From positions 868,001-932,000 of the forward strand of contig NZ_CP133152.1 in assembly GCF_036488675.1 (NCBI RefSeq): a DNA stretch of 64,000 nt, in the 5' to 3' direction. The translations under genes were made by a program, and so were the position numbers. A model generated the notes under the pieces. It did no database searches. It saw only the letters and a list, made by a program, of their open reading frames with translations, and was not told where the DNA came from. Shown here piece by piece: positions 9,172 through 17,472 of this stretch. This stretch comes from Sinorhizobium chiapasense (lineage in GTDB: Bacteria > Pseudomonadota > Alphaproteobacteria > Rhizobiales > Rhizobiaceae). The first letter of the stretch is position 1. Every line of letters starts with the position of its first letter.

Positions 9172-9876
9172 ATGATGAAAGACAACAACCCCACTTCACA
9201 ACCTCGAGCCGACCGCGGCGACGCCACGCGGGAGAAGCTCCTTGCCGCCTCCATCGACGTCTTCGGGCGCTATGGGTTCGATGGCGCGACGACCCGCACG
9301 CTCGCCGACACGGCGGGAGTCAACCTGCAGGCCATTCCCTATTATTTTGGCGGCAAAGAAGGCCTCTACATCGCCGCCGCGGAACACCTCGCCTCGCTCA
9401 TCGGCGGACATGTCGCCGACTTGCGCGGCGCCATTCTCACCCGCTTCGCAGAACTCGATGCCGACGGAAGGGAAATGCCCCCTAGCGAGGCACGCGCCTT
9501 TCTGACCCAGATGGTTCAGAGGATGATTGTCCTCTTCGTCAGCAAGCAATCGGAAAGCTGGGCGCGCTTCATCATTCGCGAGCAGATGGAGCCGACCGAG
9601 GCTTTCACCCGCATCTACGGCAGCATCATGCGGCCGATGATCGAGATGGCGCGGCGGCTTATCGGCATCATTCTCCGCGACGACCCCGCATCCGAACGCA
9701 TTCGCCTGAGGACGCTGTCCTTCGTCGGAAGCGTCCTCGTCTTTCGGATGGCCCATGCCGCTGTTTATGCCCAGCTCGAGTGGGAAACCGCCGGGCCGAA
9801 CGAGCTCGAAATCCTGCGCCATCACGCGACCGAGCTCGTTGCCGCACTCGGCGTTGAAAAGGACAACACGTTATGA
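9172..9876 (+). CDS. TetR-family transcriptional regulator, CecR (YbiH)-like
   Basis: A 234-residue repressor. The N-terminal TetR helix-turn-helix (about 18-65) reads [19 protein letters not shown] and later [12 protein letters not shown]. The large C-terminal ligand domain is of the DUF1956 type, with many Met and aromatic residues. In Escherichia coli the equivalent CecR gene heads the ybhGFSR drug-export operon. The same order is seen here, with the stop codon overlapping the HlyD gene start by 4 bp. It is therefore probably the local repressor of the exporter, released by a small aromatic or antibiotic-like ligand. Two ATGs (9172 and 9175) are in tandem and either may be used. Confidence 0.83.
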   Translation: MMKDNNPTSQPRADRGDATREKLLAASIDVFGRYGFDGATTRTLADTAGVNLQAIPYYFGGKEGLYIAAAEHLASLIGGHVADLRGAILTRFAELDADGREMPPSEARAFLTQMVQRMIVLFVSKQSESWARFIIREQMEPTEAFTRIYGSIMRPMIEMARRLIGIILRDDPASERIRLRTLSFVGSVLVFRMAHAAVYAQLEWETAGPNELEILRHHATELVAALGVEKDNTL

Positions 9877-10880
9877 AGAAAATAGCCCTTCCCGCTCTCC
9901 TTCTCGCCGCCCTTGCGGCCGGGGGCTGGTGGTTCGACCTACCGGCGCGGATCGGCTGGGCTGAGGACAATCGCCAGGCGATTCTTTACGGCAATGTCGA
10001 TATCCGACAGGTGTCGCTCGGCTTCCGCGTCAGCGGCCGCATCGCGGAGCTACGTGTCGACGAGGGCGATGCCGTGAAGGCTGGCGATGTGATCGCCAGA
10101 CTCGACGCCGAGCCGTTCGAGCAGGAGGTCGATGCAGCCAAGGCGGAGGTGGAGGCCTTGAGCGCCACGCTCGCCAAGCTCAAGGCGGGCGCGCGGGCTA
10201 CGGAAATCGCACAGGCCCGTGCCGTCCATGAAGAGCGCCTCGCCGAGCTCGAAAACGCCAACCTCGCCTATGAGCGCGCGCGACAACTACGGCCGAACGG
10301 CACGATTTCCCAAGCCGACCTCGATCAGGCGAGCGCCGCGCGAGCCGCCGCAATCGCCCGCGCAACCTCGGCGCGCGAGGCTCTGGCGCTGCTCGAAGAG
10401 GGTAGCCGCGTGGAGGACATCGCCACGGCGCAAGCACAGGTGAATGCGGCAACGGCCAAGCTCGCCAGTGCCCGGACCTCGCTCAAGGATACCGAACTCG
10501 TCGCGCCAAGCGCCGGCGTCGTCCTCTCGCGCGTCCGCGAGACCGGTGCCATCGTTTCCCCGGCCGACAATGTCTATGTGCTCTCGCTGACCGAACCGGT
10601 CTGGGTTCGCGCCTATGTCGCAGAACCCGATCTTGGCCGGGTTCACCCGGGCATGAAGGTCAAGGTGACCTCGGACACCGCCCCCAACAGGGCCTATGAT
10701 GCGACCGTCGGCTTCATCTCGCCTGTTGCGGAATTTACGCCGAAATCCGTGGAGACACCGGAACTCAGGACGGATCTCGTCTACCGGCTCAGGATCGTGG
10801 TCACCGATCCCGGTGCGGACCTGCGCCAAGGCATGCCGGTCACCATTCATCTGCCGGCGGTCGGGGAGACCATGTCATGA
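9873..10880 (+). CDS. HlyD-family periplasmic adaptor (YbhG-like)
   Basis: A 335-residue membrane-fusion protein. A single N-terminal hydrophobic anchor or signal (about 4-20) is followed by a biotinyl-lipoyl-like half domain ([20 protein letters not shown]). A long alpha-helical hairpin, rich in Ala, Glu and Gln, runs roughly from 85 to 205. The second lipoyl half ([19 protein letters not shown]) and a beta-barrel end the protein. It should link the inner-membrane ABC exporter encoded downstream to an outer-membrane channel that is not encoded here. It overlaps its neighbours by 4 bp on both sides, indicating a tightly coupled operon. Confidence 0.85.
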   Translation: MKKIALPALLLAALAAGGWWFDLPARIGWAEDNRQAILYGNVDIRQVSLGFRVSGRIAELRVDEGDAVKAGDVIARLDAEPFEQEVDAAKAEVEALSATLAKLKAGARATEIAQARAVHEERLAELENANLAYERARQLRPNGTISQADLDQASAARAAAIARATSAREALALLEEGSRVEDIATAQAQVNAATAKLASARTSLKDTELVAPSAGVVLSRVRETGAIVSPADNVYVLSLTEPVWVRAYVAEPDLGRVHPGMKVKVTSDTAPNRAYDATVGFISPVAEFTPKSVETPELRTDLVYRLRIVVTDPGADLRQGMPVTIHLPAVGETMS

Positions 10881-12637
10881 CGGCCGCTGCTCCTGACGTT
10901 GCTGCCGCCTCCGACCCCTTCGTCCGGTTGACAGGTGTCACCAAGCGGTTCGGTGCCCCGGCGCCCGCCCTCGACTCCATCGGCGGTACGATCGCCGGCG
11001 GGCGGATCACCGGCCTCGTCGGTCCCGATGGCGCCGGCAAGACGACACTGATCCGCCTGATGACCGGGCTCATGCTGCCAGATGCGGGTACCGTTCAGGT
11101 GCTTGGCTACGACACGCGCACGGATCCGGCGAGCATCCAGGCGGCAATCGGCTACATGCCGCAACGCTTCGGGCTTTACGAAGACCTCTCGGTTCAGGAA
11201 AATCTCGACCTCTATGCCGACCTGCGCGGCCTGCCGAAAGCCGAGCGCGCCGCGACGTTCGGCGAACTGCTCGAATTCACCGATCTCAAACGCTTCACGA
11301 CGCGCCTTGCCGGAAAGCTTTCCGGCGGCATGAAGCAGAAGCTTGGTCTTGCTTGCGCGCTCCTGCGCAAGCCGCGCCTTCTGCTGCTCGACGAGCCAGG
11401 CGTCGGCGTCGATCCGATTTCGCGGCGCGATCTCTGGAAGATGGTCGAAAATCTGACAGCAGAAGGCATCGGCGTTGTCTGGTCGACGGCTTATCTCGAA
11501 GAGGCGGAGGCCTGCGACCACGTCTACCTGCTCAATCAGGGCAGACTGCTTTTCTCCGGCGCGCCGCAGGAAATGACGAACCGGGTGGCGGAGCGCGTCT
11601 TTCGGGTAAGCGGCATCGAAGGTCGCCGCCGCGAGAAGCTTGCGCGCCTTCTCGACGACGAAGGCGTGGTCGACGGCGTCATTCAGGGCGAGGCGATCCG
11701 CCTCGTGATGAAAGCGGGTCTCGAGCCTCCGTCGCTCGCCGGCAACAGCGCGGCGACGGCCTGGCGTGCCGATATGACGCCGCCGCGCTTCGAGGACGCC
11801 TTTGTCGACATGCTCGGCGGCGGCCCCGGCGGCCGCTCGCGGCTTGCGGAGACGCAGAGGATCTTTGCCGCGGAAGAGGGCAAGGCGGTGATCGAGGCGC
11901 GCGGGCTGACGAAGCGCTTCGGCGACTTCACCGCCGCCGACAACATCACCTTCGACATCCCGCGCGGCCAGATATTCGGCCTCCTGGGTCCGAACGGCGC
12001 CGGCAAGTCGACCACATTCAAGATGCTCTGCGGTCTGCTGAAGCCGACGGCCGGCGAAGGCCGGGTCGCAGGCTTCGATCTCAGGCGCGACGCGGCCGAA
12101 GCACGCAACCGGCTCGGCTACATGGCGCAGAAATTCTCTCTCTATGGCGACCTCAGCGTCATTCAGAATCTCAATTTCTTTGCGGGCGTCTACGGGCTCT
12201 CCGGTGCGAAGCGCCGTGAGCGCATCGGGCTTATGACGCAGATCTTCGATTTTCGCCCGACCCGGGACATGTCGGCCAAGGACCTACCGCTCGGCCTCAA
12301 ACAGCGCCTGGCGCTTGCCTGCGCCGTGCTGCATGAACCGGAGGTTCTCTTTCTCGACGAACCAACTTCCGGTGTCGATCCGATCACCCGGCGCGAGTTC
12401 TGGACACACATCAACGGCCTCGTGGAAAAAGGCGTGACCGTTCTCGTCACCACCCATTTCATGGATGAAGCGGAATATTGCGATCGCATCTCGCTCATTT
12501 ATCGCGGCCGTTCGATCGCGCTTGGCTCGCCGGACGAAATGAAGGCACGCGTCGCCAGCAAGGACCTCCCGGACCCGACGATGGAAGACGCCTTTATCGC
12601 GCTCATCCAGGATTCGGAGGCGAAGGAAGCGGCATGA
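10877..12637 (+). CDS. ABC exporter ATPase with two nucleotide-binding domains (YbhF-like)
   Basis: A 586-residue protein made of two tandem ABC domains. The first has Walker [10 protein letters not shown], signature LSGGMKQK and Walker [14 protein letters not shown]. The second has Walker [10 protein letters not shown], a degenerate signature LPLGLKQR in place of LSGGQ, and [12 protein letters not shown]. An asymmetric pair of sites like this is known in fused YbhF-type ATPases. It should power the two ABC-2 permeases encoded next, in the cytosol at the inner membrane. It overlaps the HlyD gene and the first permease gene by 4 bp each. Confidence 0.86.
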   Translation: MTAAAPDVAAASDPFVRLTGVTKRFGAPAPALDSIGGTIAGGRITGLVGPDGAGKTTLIRLMTGLMLPDAGTVQVLGYDTRTDPASIQAAIGYMPQRFGLYEDLSVQENLDLYADLRGLPKAERAATFGELLEFTDLKRFTTRLAGKLSGGMKQKLGLACALLRKPRLLLLDEPGVGVDPISRRDLWKMVENLTAEGIGVVWSTAYLEEAEACDHVYLLNQGRLLFSGAPQEMTNRVAERVFRVSGIEGRRREKLARLLDDEGVVDGVIQGEAIRLVMKAGLEPPSLAGNSAATAWRADMTPPRFEDAFVDMLGGGPGGRSRLAETQRIFAAEEGKAVIEARGLTKRFGDFTAADNITFDIPRGQIFGLLGPNGAGKSTTFKMLCGLLKPTAGEGRVAGFDLRRDAAEARNRLGYMAQKFSLYGDLSVIQNLNFFAGVYGLSGAKRRERIGLMTQIFDFRPTRDMSAKDLPLGLKQRLALACAVLHEPEVLFLDEPTSGVDPITRREFWTHINGLVEKGVTVLVTTHFMDEAEYCDRISLIYRGRSIALGSPDEMKARVASKDLPDPTMEDAFIALIQDSEAKEAA

Positions 12638-13788
12638 ACGTGATCCGGAGGAGGAGCTCCATTCAGGAGCGTGGCGGCAGGGCCAGACGCTTTACCGCCC
12701 TCGTGCGCAAGGAAAGCTATCAGATCGTGCGCGACCCGAGCAGCATCCTGATCGCCTTCGTGCTGCCGCTGATCCTGCTCTTCCTCTTCGGCTACGGCGT
12801 TTCGCTCGATACAACGCGGACGCGCGTTGGACTGGTGGTCGAGGAAGCAACGCCATTGACGCGCGACCTCGCCGCAAGCTTTCAGGGGTCGCGCTATTTC
12901 GCCGTCGTCAACGGCCACGACCGCCGCGAATTCGAGGACGATCTCGTGCTCGGCCGCGTGCGCGGCATCCTGGTGATTCCGGCCGGCTTTGCGGCCGACC
13001 ACGCCGCGGGACGCCATCCGGCAATCCAGGTCATCGTCGACGGCTCGGATCCGAACACGGCGAATTTCGTTCAGAACTACGCGCAGGGCACCGTCGCCAA
13101 CTGGGAGCGCCAGCGTTTCAGCGAGGGTGTCGGGCGCGCACCTGCGATTGCTGCCGAACAACGCTTCTGGTTCAATCCGGAACTGACAAGCCGCAATTTC
13201 CTTGTTCCCGGATCGATCGCCATCGTCATGACGCTCGTCGGCACGCTGCTGACTTCGCTGGTCGTGGCGCGGGAATGGGAGCGCGGGACGATGGAGGCGA
13301 TGATGGCGACGCCCGTCTCCGCCGCCGAGCTCCTTGCCGGCAAGCTCCTGCCCTATTTCATTCTCGGGCTCACCTCGATGACGCTCTGCGTCCTGCTCGC
13401 CGTCTTCCTTTTCGGCGTGCCTTTCCGCGGCTCCGTGGCGGCGCTGTACGCACTTTCCGCCACGTTCCTGATGCCTGCGCTCGGTCAGGGGTTGCTGATC
13501 TCGGCTGCCACCAAGAACCAGTTCCTCGCCTCGCAGCTCGCACTGATAACGGCGTTCCTGCCGGCTTTCCTGCTTTCCGGTTTCCTCTTCGAGATCAATT
13601 CCATGCCGACCGTCATCCAGTGGATCACTTTCATCGTACCGGCGCGCTATCTGATCCCCAGCCTGCAGACGGTATTTCTGGCCGGCGATATCTGGCCGAT
13701 GTTCGCGCGCGCGATCGCGGTCATGCTTCTGATCGGCAGCGTCTTTTTCGCACTTGCCGCACGCAGCACCAGAAAGAGGATCGGCTGA
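12634..13788 (+). CDS. ABC-2 type exporter permease (YbhS-like)
   Basis: A 384-residue permease. An N-terminal transmembrane segment (PSSILIAFVLPLILLFLFGY) is followed by a periplasmic domain of about 140 residues, then about five transmembrane segments with the ABC-2 motif EWERGTMEAMMATPVS. The ATG at 12634 overlaps the ATPase stop. The C-terminal half has the hydrophobic run AIAVMLLIGSVFFALAARS. It probably pairs with the next permease to form a heterodimeric efflux pore for a drug or other amphipathic compound. Confidence 0.84.
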   Translation: MNVIRRRSSIQERGGRARRFTALVRKESYQIVRDPSSILIAFVLPLILLFLFGYGVSLDTTRTRVGLVVEEATPLTRDLAASFQGSRYFAVVNGHDRREFEDDLVLGRVRGILVIPAGFAADHAAGRHPAIQVIVDGSDPNTANFVQNYAQGTVANWERQRFSEGVGRAPAIAAEQRFWFNPELTSRNFLVPGSIAIVMTLVGTLLTSLVVAREWERGTMEAMMATPVSAAELLAGKLLPYFILGLTSMTLCVLLAVFLFGVPFRGSVAALYALSATFLMPALGQGLLISAATKNQFLASQLALITAFLPAFLLSGFLFEINSMPTVIQWITFIVPARYLIPSLQTVFLAGDIWPMFARAIAVMLLIGSVFFALAARSTRKRIG

Positions 13789-13789
13789 G

Positions 13790-14902
13790 ATGTGGTGGAC
13801 ACGGCTGAAGGCGCTGATCATCAAGGAGCTTCTGGCGGTGCTGCGTGACCCGAAGGGTCGCGCCATCCTGATCGGTCCGCCGATCATCCAGCTGCTCGTC
13901 TTTTCCTATGCGGCGACCCTGGAGGTGAAGAACGTCGACCTGATGGTGCTCGATCGCGATACGGGCCATTGGAGCCAGGAACTGGTTCAGCAGATCGGCG
14001 GATCGCCGACCTTCCGAACGATCACGCGGGCGAGCAGCCCGGCGGAAGTCCGGCTCGCCATCGACACGCAGCGCGTCCTCGCGGCACTCGAAATCGGCCC
14101 GACTTTTTCGCGCGACATCGAGGCCGGGCGGCCGGCCGAAGTGCAGGTGATTCTCGACGGGCGACGCTCGAACGCCTCGCAGATCGTTTCCGGTTATCTG
14201 AGCCAGATCGTCGGCATGCTCGCCGCCGAGACGCCCGCCGGAAAACGGGCGGCATCCGATGTGATTCGGGTCGAGGCGCGCAACTGGTTCAATCCAAACC
14301 TCACCTACCAATGGTTCATGGTGCCGAACCTGGTGGCAAGCATTGCGCTCCTGATCGGGCTGATCGTCACCGCGCTGTCGGTTGCCCGCGAGCGTGAGCT
14401 CGGTACCTTCGACCAACTCATCGTCTCGCCGCTGCGCACCCACGAAATCCTCATCGGCAAACTGATACCGCCGATGCTGATCGGGCTCTTCCATATCACG
14501 GTCTATATTTTTGCGGCCGTCTTCATCTTCGGCGTGCCGTTGCGCGGCTCGCTCATCCTGCTTTACGGAAGCGCGATCTTCTATCTCGCTTCCGTCGTCG
14601 GGCTCGGCCTTTTCATCTCGGCATTGTCGATGACGCAGCAACAGGCGATTCTCGGTGCCTTCCTGTTCATGGTCCCCGCGATGCTGTTGTCGGGTTTCGC
14701 GACGCCGATCGAAAACATGCCGTCCTGGCTGCAGCCGATCACGCTCATCAATCCGCTGCGTTATTTTCTGGTGATCGTGAAAGGGGTGTTCCTCAAGGAC
14801 ATTCCGCTCGCAGAGGTGGTACACCAGACGCTGCCGCTCTGCCTGATTGCCGTCGTGACACTTTCGGCCGCTGCCTGGCTCTTCCGCAGCAGACTGGAGT
14901 GA
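13790..14902 (+). CDS. ABC-2 type exporter permease (YbhR-like)
   Basis: A 370-residue paralogue of the preceding permease with the same layout. A first transmembrane segment (GPPIIQLLVFSYAATL) is followed by a periplasmic domain, about five further helices, and the motif RERELGTFDQLIVSPL. The start MWWTRLKALI at 13790 lies one base after the upstream stop. It completes the CecR-YbhG-YbhF-YbhS-YbhR set. The toxin gene of the neighbouring toxin-antitoxin pair ends 5 bp away on the other strand, so this is the end of the rightward operon. Confidence 0.84.
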   Translation: MWWTRLKALIIKELLAVLRDPKGRAILIGPPIIQLLVFSYAATLEVKNVDLMVLDRDTGHWSQELVQQIGGSPTFRTITRASSPAEVRLAIDTQRVLAALEIGPTFSRDIEAGRPAEVQVILDGRRSNASQIVSGYLSQIVGMLAAETPAGKRAASDVIRVEARNWFNPNLTYQWFMVPNLVASIALLIGLIVTALSVARERELGTFDQLIVSPLRTHEILIGKLIPPMLIGLFHITVYIFAAVFIFGVPLRGSLILLYGSAIFYLASVVGLGLFISALSMTQQQAILGAFLFMVPAMLLSGFATPIENMPSWLQPITLINPLRYFLVIVKGVFLKDIPLAEVVHQTLPLCLIAVVTLSAAAWLFRSRLE

Positions 14903-14907
14903 GGCGT

Positions 14908-15294
14908 TCACACCAGCCGAATCGGCCCCGGATACTTGCCGACGATCTCATCCGCTGTCAGCAGCGTCACACCCTCAACGATCGACTGGGCGACCAGAAT
15001 ACGATCGAAAGGGTCCTTGTGGATTGGTGGAAGTTGATCGATTTCTACCGCATGGGCACTGCTGACGGGCAGTTCCTCATAGCCGTTGTCCAACAGGCCG
15101 CGGCGCAGCAACCGAGGATCGGCCTCGAAATCGGCGTGTCCGAGGCCACGCTTGATGGCGATTTCCCAAAGGCTCGCCGCGCTGAAAAAGAGGGCGTTCT
15201 CTCGATTTTCGATGAGCGCCCGAGCTTCCTGCGGCAGCCGGTCGGGAGTTCCGGCTACCCAGAGAAGGATGTGCGTATCGAGCAGTATATTCAT
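14908..15294 (-). CDS. PIN-domain toxin, VapC family
   Basis: A 128-residue PIN-domain ribonuclease. The four acidic residues of the metal site are visible: Asp6 in LLDTHILLW, Glu44 in SLWEIAIK, Asp97 in DPFDRILVAQ and Asp115 in LLTADE. This subtype (often annotated as a type II toxin-antitoxin PIN protein) cleaves RNA when not bound by its antitoxin. Its start overlaps the antitoxin stop by 4 bp, the normal antitoxin-first order. It lies between the YbhR permease gene (convergent) and the antitoxin. Confidence 0.85.
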   Translation of the reverse strand: MNILLDTHILLWVAGTPDRLPQEARALIENRENALFFSAASLWEIAIKRGLGHADFEADPRLLRRGLLDNGYEELPVSSAHAVEIDQLPPIHKDPFDRILVAQSIVEGVTLLTADEIVGKYPGPIRLV

Positions 15295-15536
15295 GCGTTC
15301 GTGCCGAAGAGACTTTCAATCTCATCGCTACCCATACGGTCGAAATCGTCCGGCACGGTGATCTCGCCGGTCATGAAGCCGATCCGCCGCTTTTCGGTCT
15401 CGGAAGGCTGATCGAGGGCTACCACCTTCACAAGGGGCTTTCCCGCTTTGGCGATGATGAACGGCTCTCCCCTCGCCGCCTTTTCGACCAGCCGCGACAG
15501 ATGGGTCTTGGCCTCGTGAATATTGACGGTTTCCAC
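15291..15536 (-). CDS. Phd/YefM-family antitoxin
   Basis: An 81-residue protein beginning METVNIHEAKTHLSRLVEKA, the characteristic Phd/YefM N-terminal DNA-binding fold, followed by GEPFIIAKAGKPLVKVV. The C-terminal part (about 45-81) is acidic and would wrap the PIN toxin. It is the first gene of the bicistronic module and should autorepress through the palindrome immediately upstream. It is a typical length for the family. Confidence 0.85.
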   Translation of the reverse strand: METVNIHEAKTHLSRLVEKAARGEPFIIAKAGKPLVKVVALDQPSETEKRRIGFMTGEITVPDDFDRMGSDEIESLFGTNA

Positions 15537-15548
15537 GGCTGCCTCCGC

Positions 15549-15585
15549 TGGACTGAACTTAGTTTACTAGACTTAGTTCAATCCA
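15549..15585. promoter_or_regulatory. Operator/promoter palindrome of the Phd-VapC pair
   Basis: Two 15-bp arms, TGGACTGAACTTAGT (15549-15563) and ACTTAGTTCAATCCA (15571-15585), form an inverted repeat with two mismatches around a 7-bp centre. It ends 12 bp before the antitoxin start, where autoregulatory operators of toxin-antitoxin modules usually lie. The esterase gene stop is only 9 bp beyond the other end. Confidence 0.6.
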
Positions 15586-15594
15586 GCGTGATAT

Positions 15595-16197
15595 TCAAGC
15601 TTTTACGAACCGCTCAACCGCGGCAATCTCGTTCTGCCGGATGTCATGGCCGCCGGGATGCCATTCCACCATCACCGCTGCCTTCTGAGCCTTGAAATAA
15701 TCTGCGAGCGACTGCGTCAGCGGTGCCGGGCAGATCGGATCGCGCTCTCCGGCAGTGATCAGTATGCCTCTGCCCTCAAGCTTCGGATTGCCTTTCGGCT
15801 TGAACGGGATCAGCGGGTGCATGAGGACAGCCTTGTCAAATACGCCGTCTTCGATCAGCACGTTCGCAATGATATTCGCACCGTTGGAATAGCCGAGCGC
15901 GATGATTTCCGTCGCCTCATGCTCGGCTGCAAGCGTCTTGGCGAAGTTTGCCAACTTCGCCGTGGCGCGCGCAAGGTCCGCCATATCGTAGACGCCCTCG
16001 CCGGTACGCCTGAAGAAGCGGGCCGCGCCATACTCCGAAACGTCGCCGCGCGGCGACACGATCGTCGCGTCCGGCAACAGTTGCGAACCAAAGGTGAAAA
16101 ACTGGTTCTCGTCGCCTCCGGTGCCGTGAAGAACGAAAAGGATCGGACTGCCGGGTTTGCCGGCTTTCAGTTTATGCACATAGCCGTGGTCGACCAT
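15595..16197 (-). CDS. Alpha/beta hydrolase, phospholipase/carboxylesterase family (MhqD-like)
   Basis: A 200-residue serine hydrolase with LHGTGGDE (oxyanion region), the nucleophile elbow ALGYSNGANI, the acid in ITAGERDPICP and the catalytic histidine in WHPGGHDI. This fits the small carboxylesterase group that includes MhqD. The start at 16197 follows AAGGAGAG. The upstream gene encodes a ring-cleaving dioxygenase. In Bacillus subtilis, MhqD-type hydrolases and MhqO-type dioxygenases are co-induced against quinones, so the pair probably serves quinone or catechol detoxification. That function is inferred from context. Confidence 0.78.
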   Translation of the reverse strand: MVDHGYVHKLKAGKPGSPILFVLHGTGGDENQFFTFGSQLLPDATIVSPRGDVSEYGAARFFRRTGEGVYDMADLARATAKLANFAKTLAAEHEATEIIALGYSNGANIIANVLIEDGVFDKAVLMHPLIPFKPKGNPKLEGRGILITAGERDPICPAPLTQSLADYFKAQKAAVMVEWHPGGHDIRQNEIAAVERFVKA

Positions 16198-16269
16198 TGG
16201 AACTCTCCTTGGCAGGCAGCCTGCGCGTGCAGGCGGTGCCATCACTATTCGTCACATCAAAGCGCAGCC

Positions 16270-16294
16270 CCTCCTCCGCGTGAAGCGGAGGAGG
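16270..16294. repeat. Perfect hairpin between the dioxygenase and hydrolase genes
   Basis: CCTCCTCCGC and GCGGAGGAGG (10-bp perfect arms) flank a 5-base loop. It lies in the 125-bp gap between two leftward genes. No T-run follows in that direction, so it is more likely a processing or attenuation hairpin or a repeat than a simple terminator. Confidence 0.5.
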
Positions 16295-16322
16295 AAATCT
16301 CGACTGCAGAGGTATCGGAAAT

Positions 16323-17255
16323 CTACGCTTCCAGCTGCTGCAGGTGGCTTTCAAGGATCGGGCGCAGGTGCTTGTGCTGCTGCGGCAGTTTCAGCGCCTC
16401 GCCGAGATGGGCAACCTCCTCGTCGCGGGCAAAGCCCGGCTCGTTCGTGGCGATCTCGAACAGCACCCCACCCGGTGTCCGGAAATAGATCGCCCAGAAG
16501 TAGTCACGATCGATGACCGGAGTGACGTGATAGCCCGTGTCCATCAGGGCCTTGCGCACTTCCAGCTGCTTTTCGCGATTGTCGACGGCGAAGGCGACAT
16601 GGTGCACTGAGCCCGCGCCCTGGGCCGCGCGATTGACGTTCGGCAGCGTTTCGAGATCGACGAGGCCTGCGCCGTTGCCACCCGGCACGATGAGCCGGGC
16701 AACGCCATCCTTGCGGTCCAGCTCCTGATAGCCCATGAACTTGAGCAGTTCGGCGGTGGCGCCTTCATCGCGCAGCCGCATGGCGACCGAATGAAAGCCA
16801 CGGATCGCGTGGTCTGCGGAAATGCCGCCTTCGGTCCACGGGGCACGCGGATCGTCCTTCACTTCGACCAGCGCGAAACCATCACCATCCGGGCCGGCAA
16901 AGTTCAAGCGCTTCTCTCCGAAGGTTTCCTCGTCCTTGATGCCCGTGACGCCAAGGTTGCTCAGGCGATCCTGCCAGAAGCCGAGCGAACCGACGGGGAC
17001 GGCGAAGACAGTCGTTCCAACCTCTCCCGTGCCGGCGCGGCCGCGCGGCGTATGCGGAAACGGGAAATAGGTCATCACGGTGCCGGGCGTGCCGGTCTCG
17101 TCACCATAATAGAGGTGATAGACGTCCGGTGAATCGAAGTTCACGGTCTTCTTGACGCGGCGCAAGCCGAGGGTGTTGGTGAAAAACTGGTTGTTGGTGC
17201 GGGCGTCGTCCGCCATCGAGGTGACGTGATGCAGGCCTTTGATCTGGTCGAGCAT
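16323..17255 (-). CDS. Ring-cleaving dioxygenase of the glyoxalase fold (MhqO/MhqA-like)
   Basis: A 310-residue vicinal-oxygen-chelate protein with two glyoxalase modules. The first begins KGLHHVTSMADDARTNNQFF, the second has IRGFHSVAMRL and later GSVHHVAFAVDN. The putative metal ligands are the HHVT and HHVAF histidines and a glutamate in GGVLFEIATNEPGF. The ATG at 17255 starts MLDQIKGLHHV; the in-frame region upstream is low-complexity and lacks homology-like character. The family is described as hydroquinone or catechol dioxygenases. It leads a probable two-gene operon with the downstream alpha/beta hydrolase. Confidence 0.8.
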   Translation of the reverse strand: MLDQIKGLHHVTSMADDARTNNQFFTNTLGLRRVKKTVNFDSPDVYHLYYGDETGTPGTVMTYFPFPHTPRGRAGTGEVGTTVFAVPVGSLGFWQDRLSNLGVTGIKDEETFGEKRLNFAGPDGDGFALVEVKDDPRAPWTEGGISADHAIRGFHSVAMRLRDEGATAELLKFMGYQELDRKDGVARLIVPGGNGAGLVDLETLPNVNRAAQGAGSVHHVAFAVDNREKQLEVRKALMDTGYHVTPVIDRDYFWAIYFRTPGGVLFEIATNEPGFARDEEVAHLGEALKLPQQHKHLRPILESHLQQLEA

Positions 17256-17354
17256 TGTCCGGTTCCTTTCTGCCCGTCTCCAGCCGGGCTCGTTGCTGAC
17301 GCATAGATGCGCTCTTCCCTTCCCTTGCGAAAGGCTGACGCGGACAAACGCATT

Positions 17355-17371
17355 GTCAACACAGCGTTGAC
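17355..17371. promoter_or_regulatory. Candidate operator upstream of the dioxygenase gene
   Basis: GTCAAC-ACAGC-GTTGAC is a perfect 6-bp inverted repeat with a 5-bp centre. It lies 100 bp before the dioxygenase start and 101 bp before the divergent kinase start. MarR-type or LysR-type quinone sensors bind such palindromes, but no regulator gene of that kind is adjacent. Confidence 0.45.
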
Positions 17372-17472
17372 GCGATGCACTTCTCGTTGAGAAAAATCGA
17401 CTGATATGAGCGACTTGCCACCGGTTGAACGGATCCCTACCATCGATTAAGTCGGTCAGCCGAGAGGAAGGC

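Noticed and set aside
17256..17472. A sigma-54 promoter near the DctB/DctD-like genes.
   Set aside because: No TGGCAC with TTGC at the right spacing was found here or in the other gaps I inspected.
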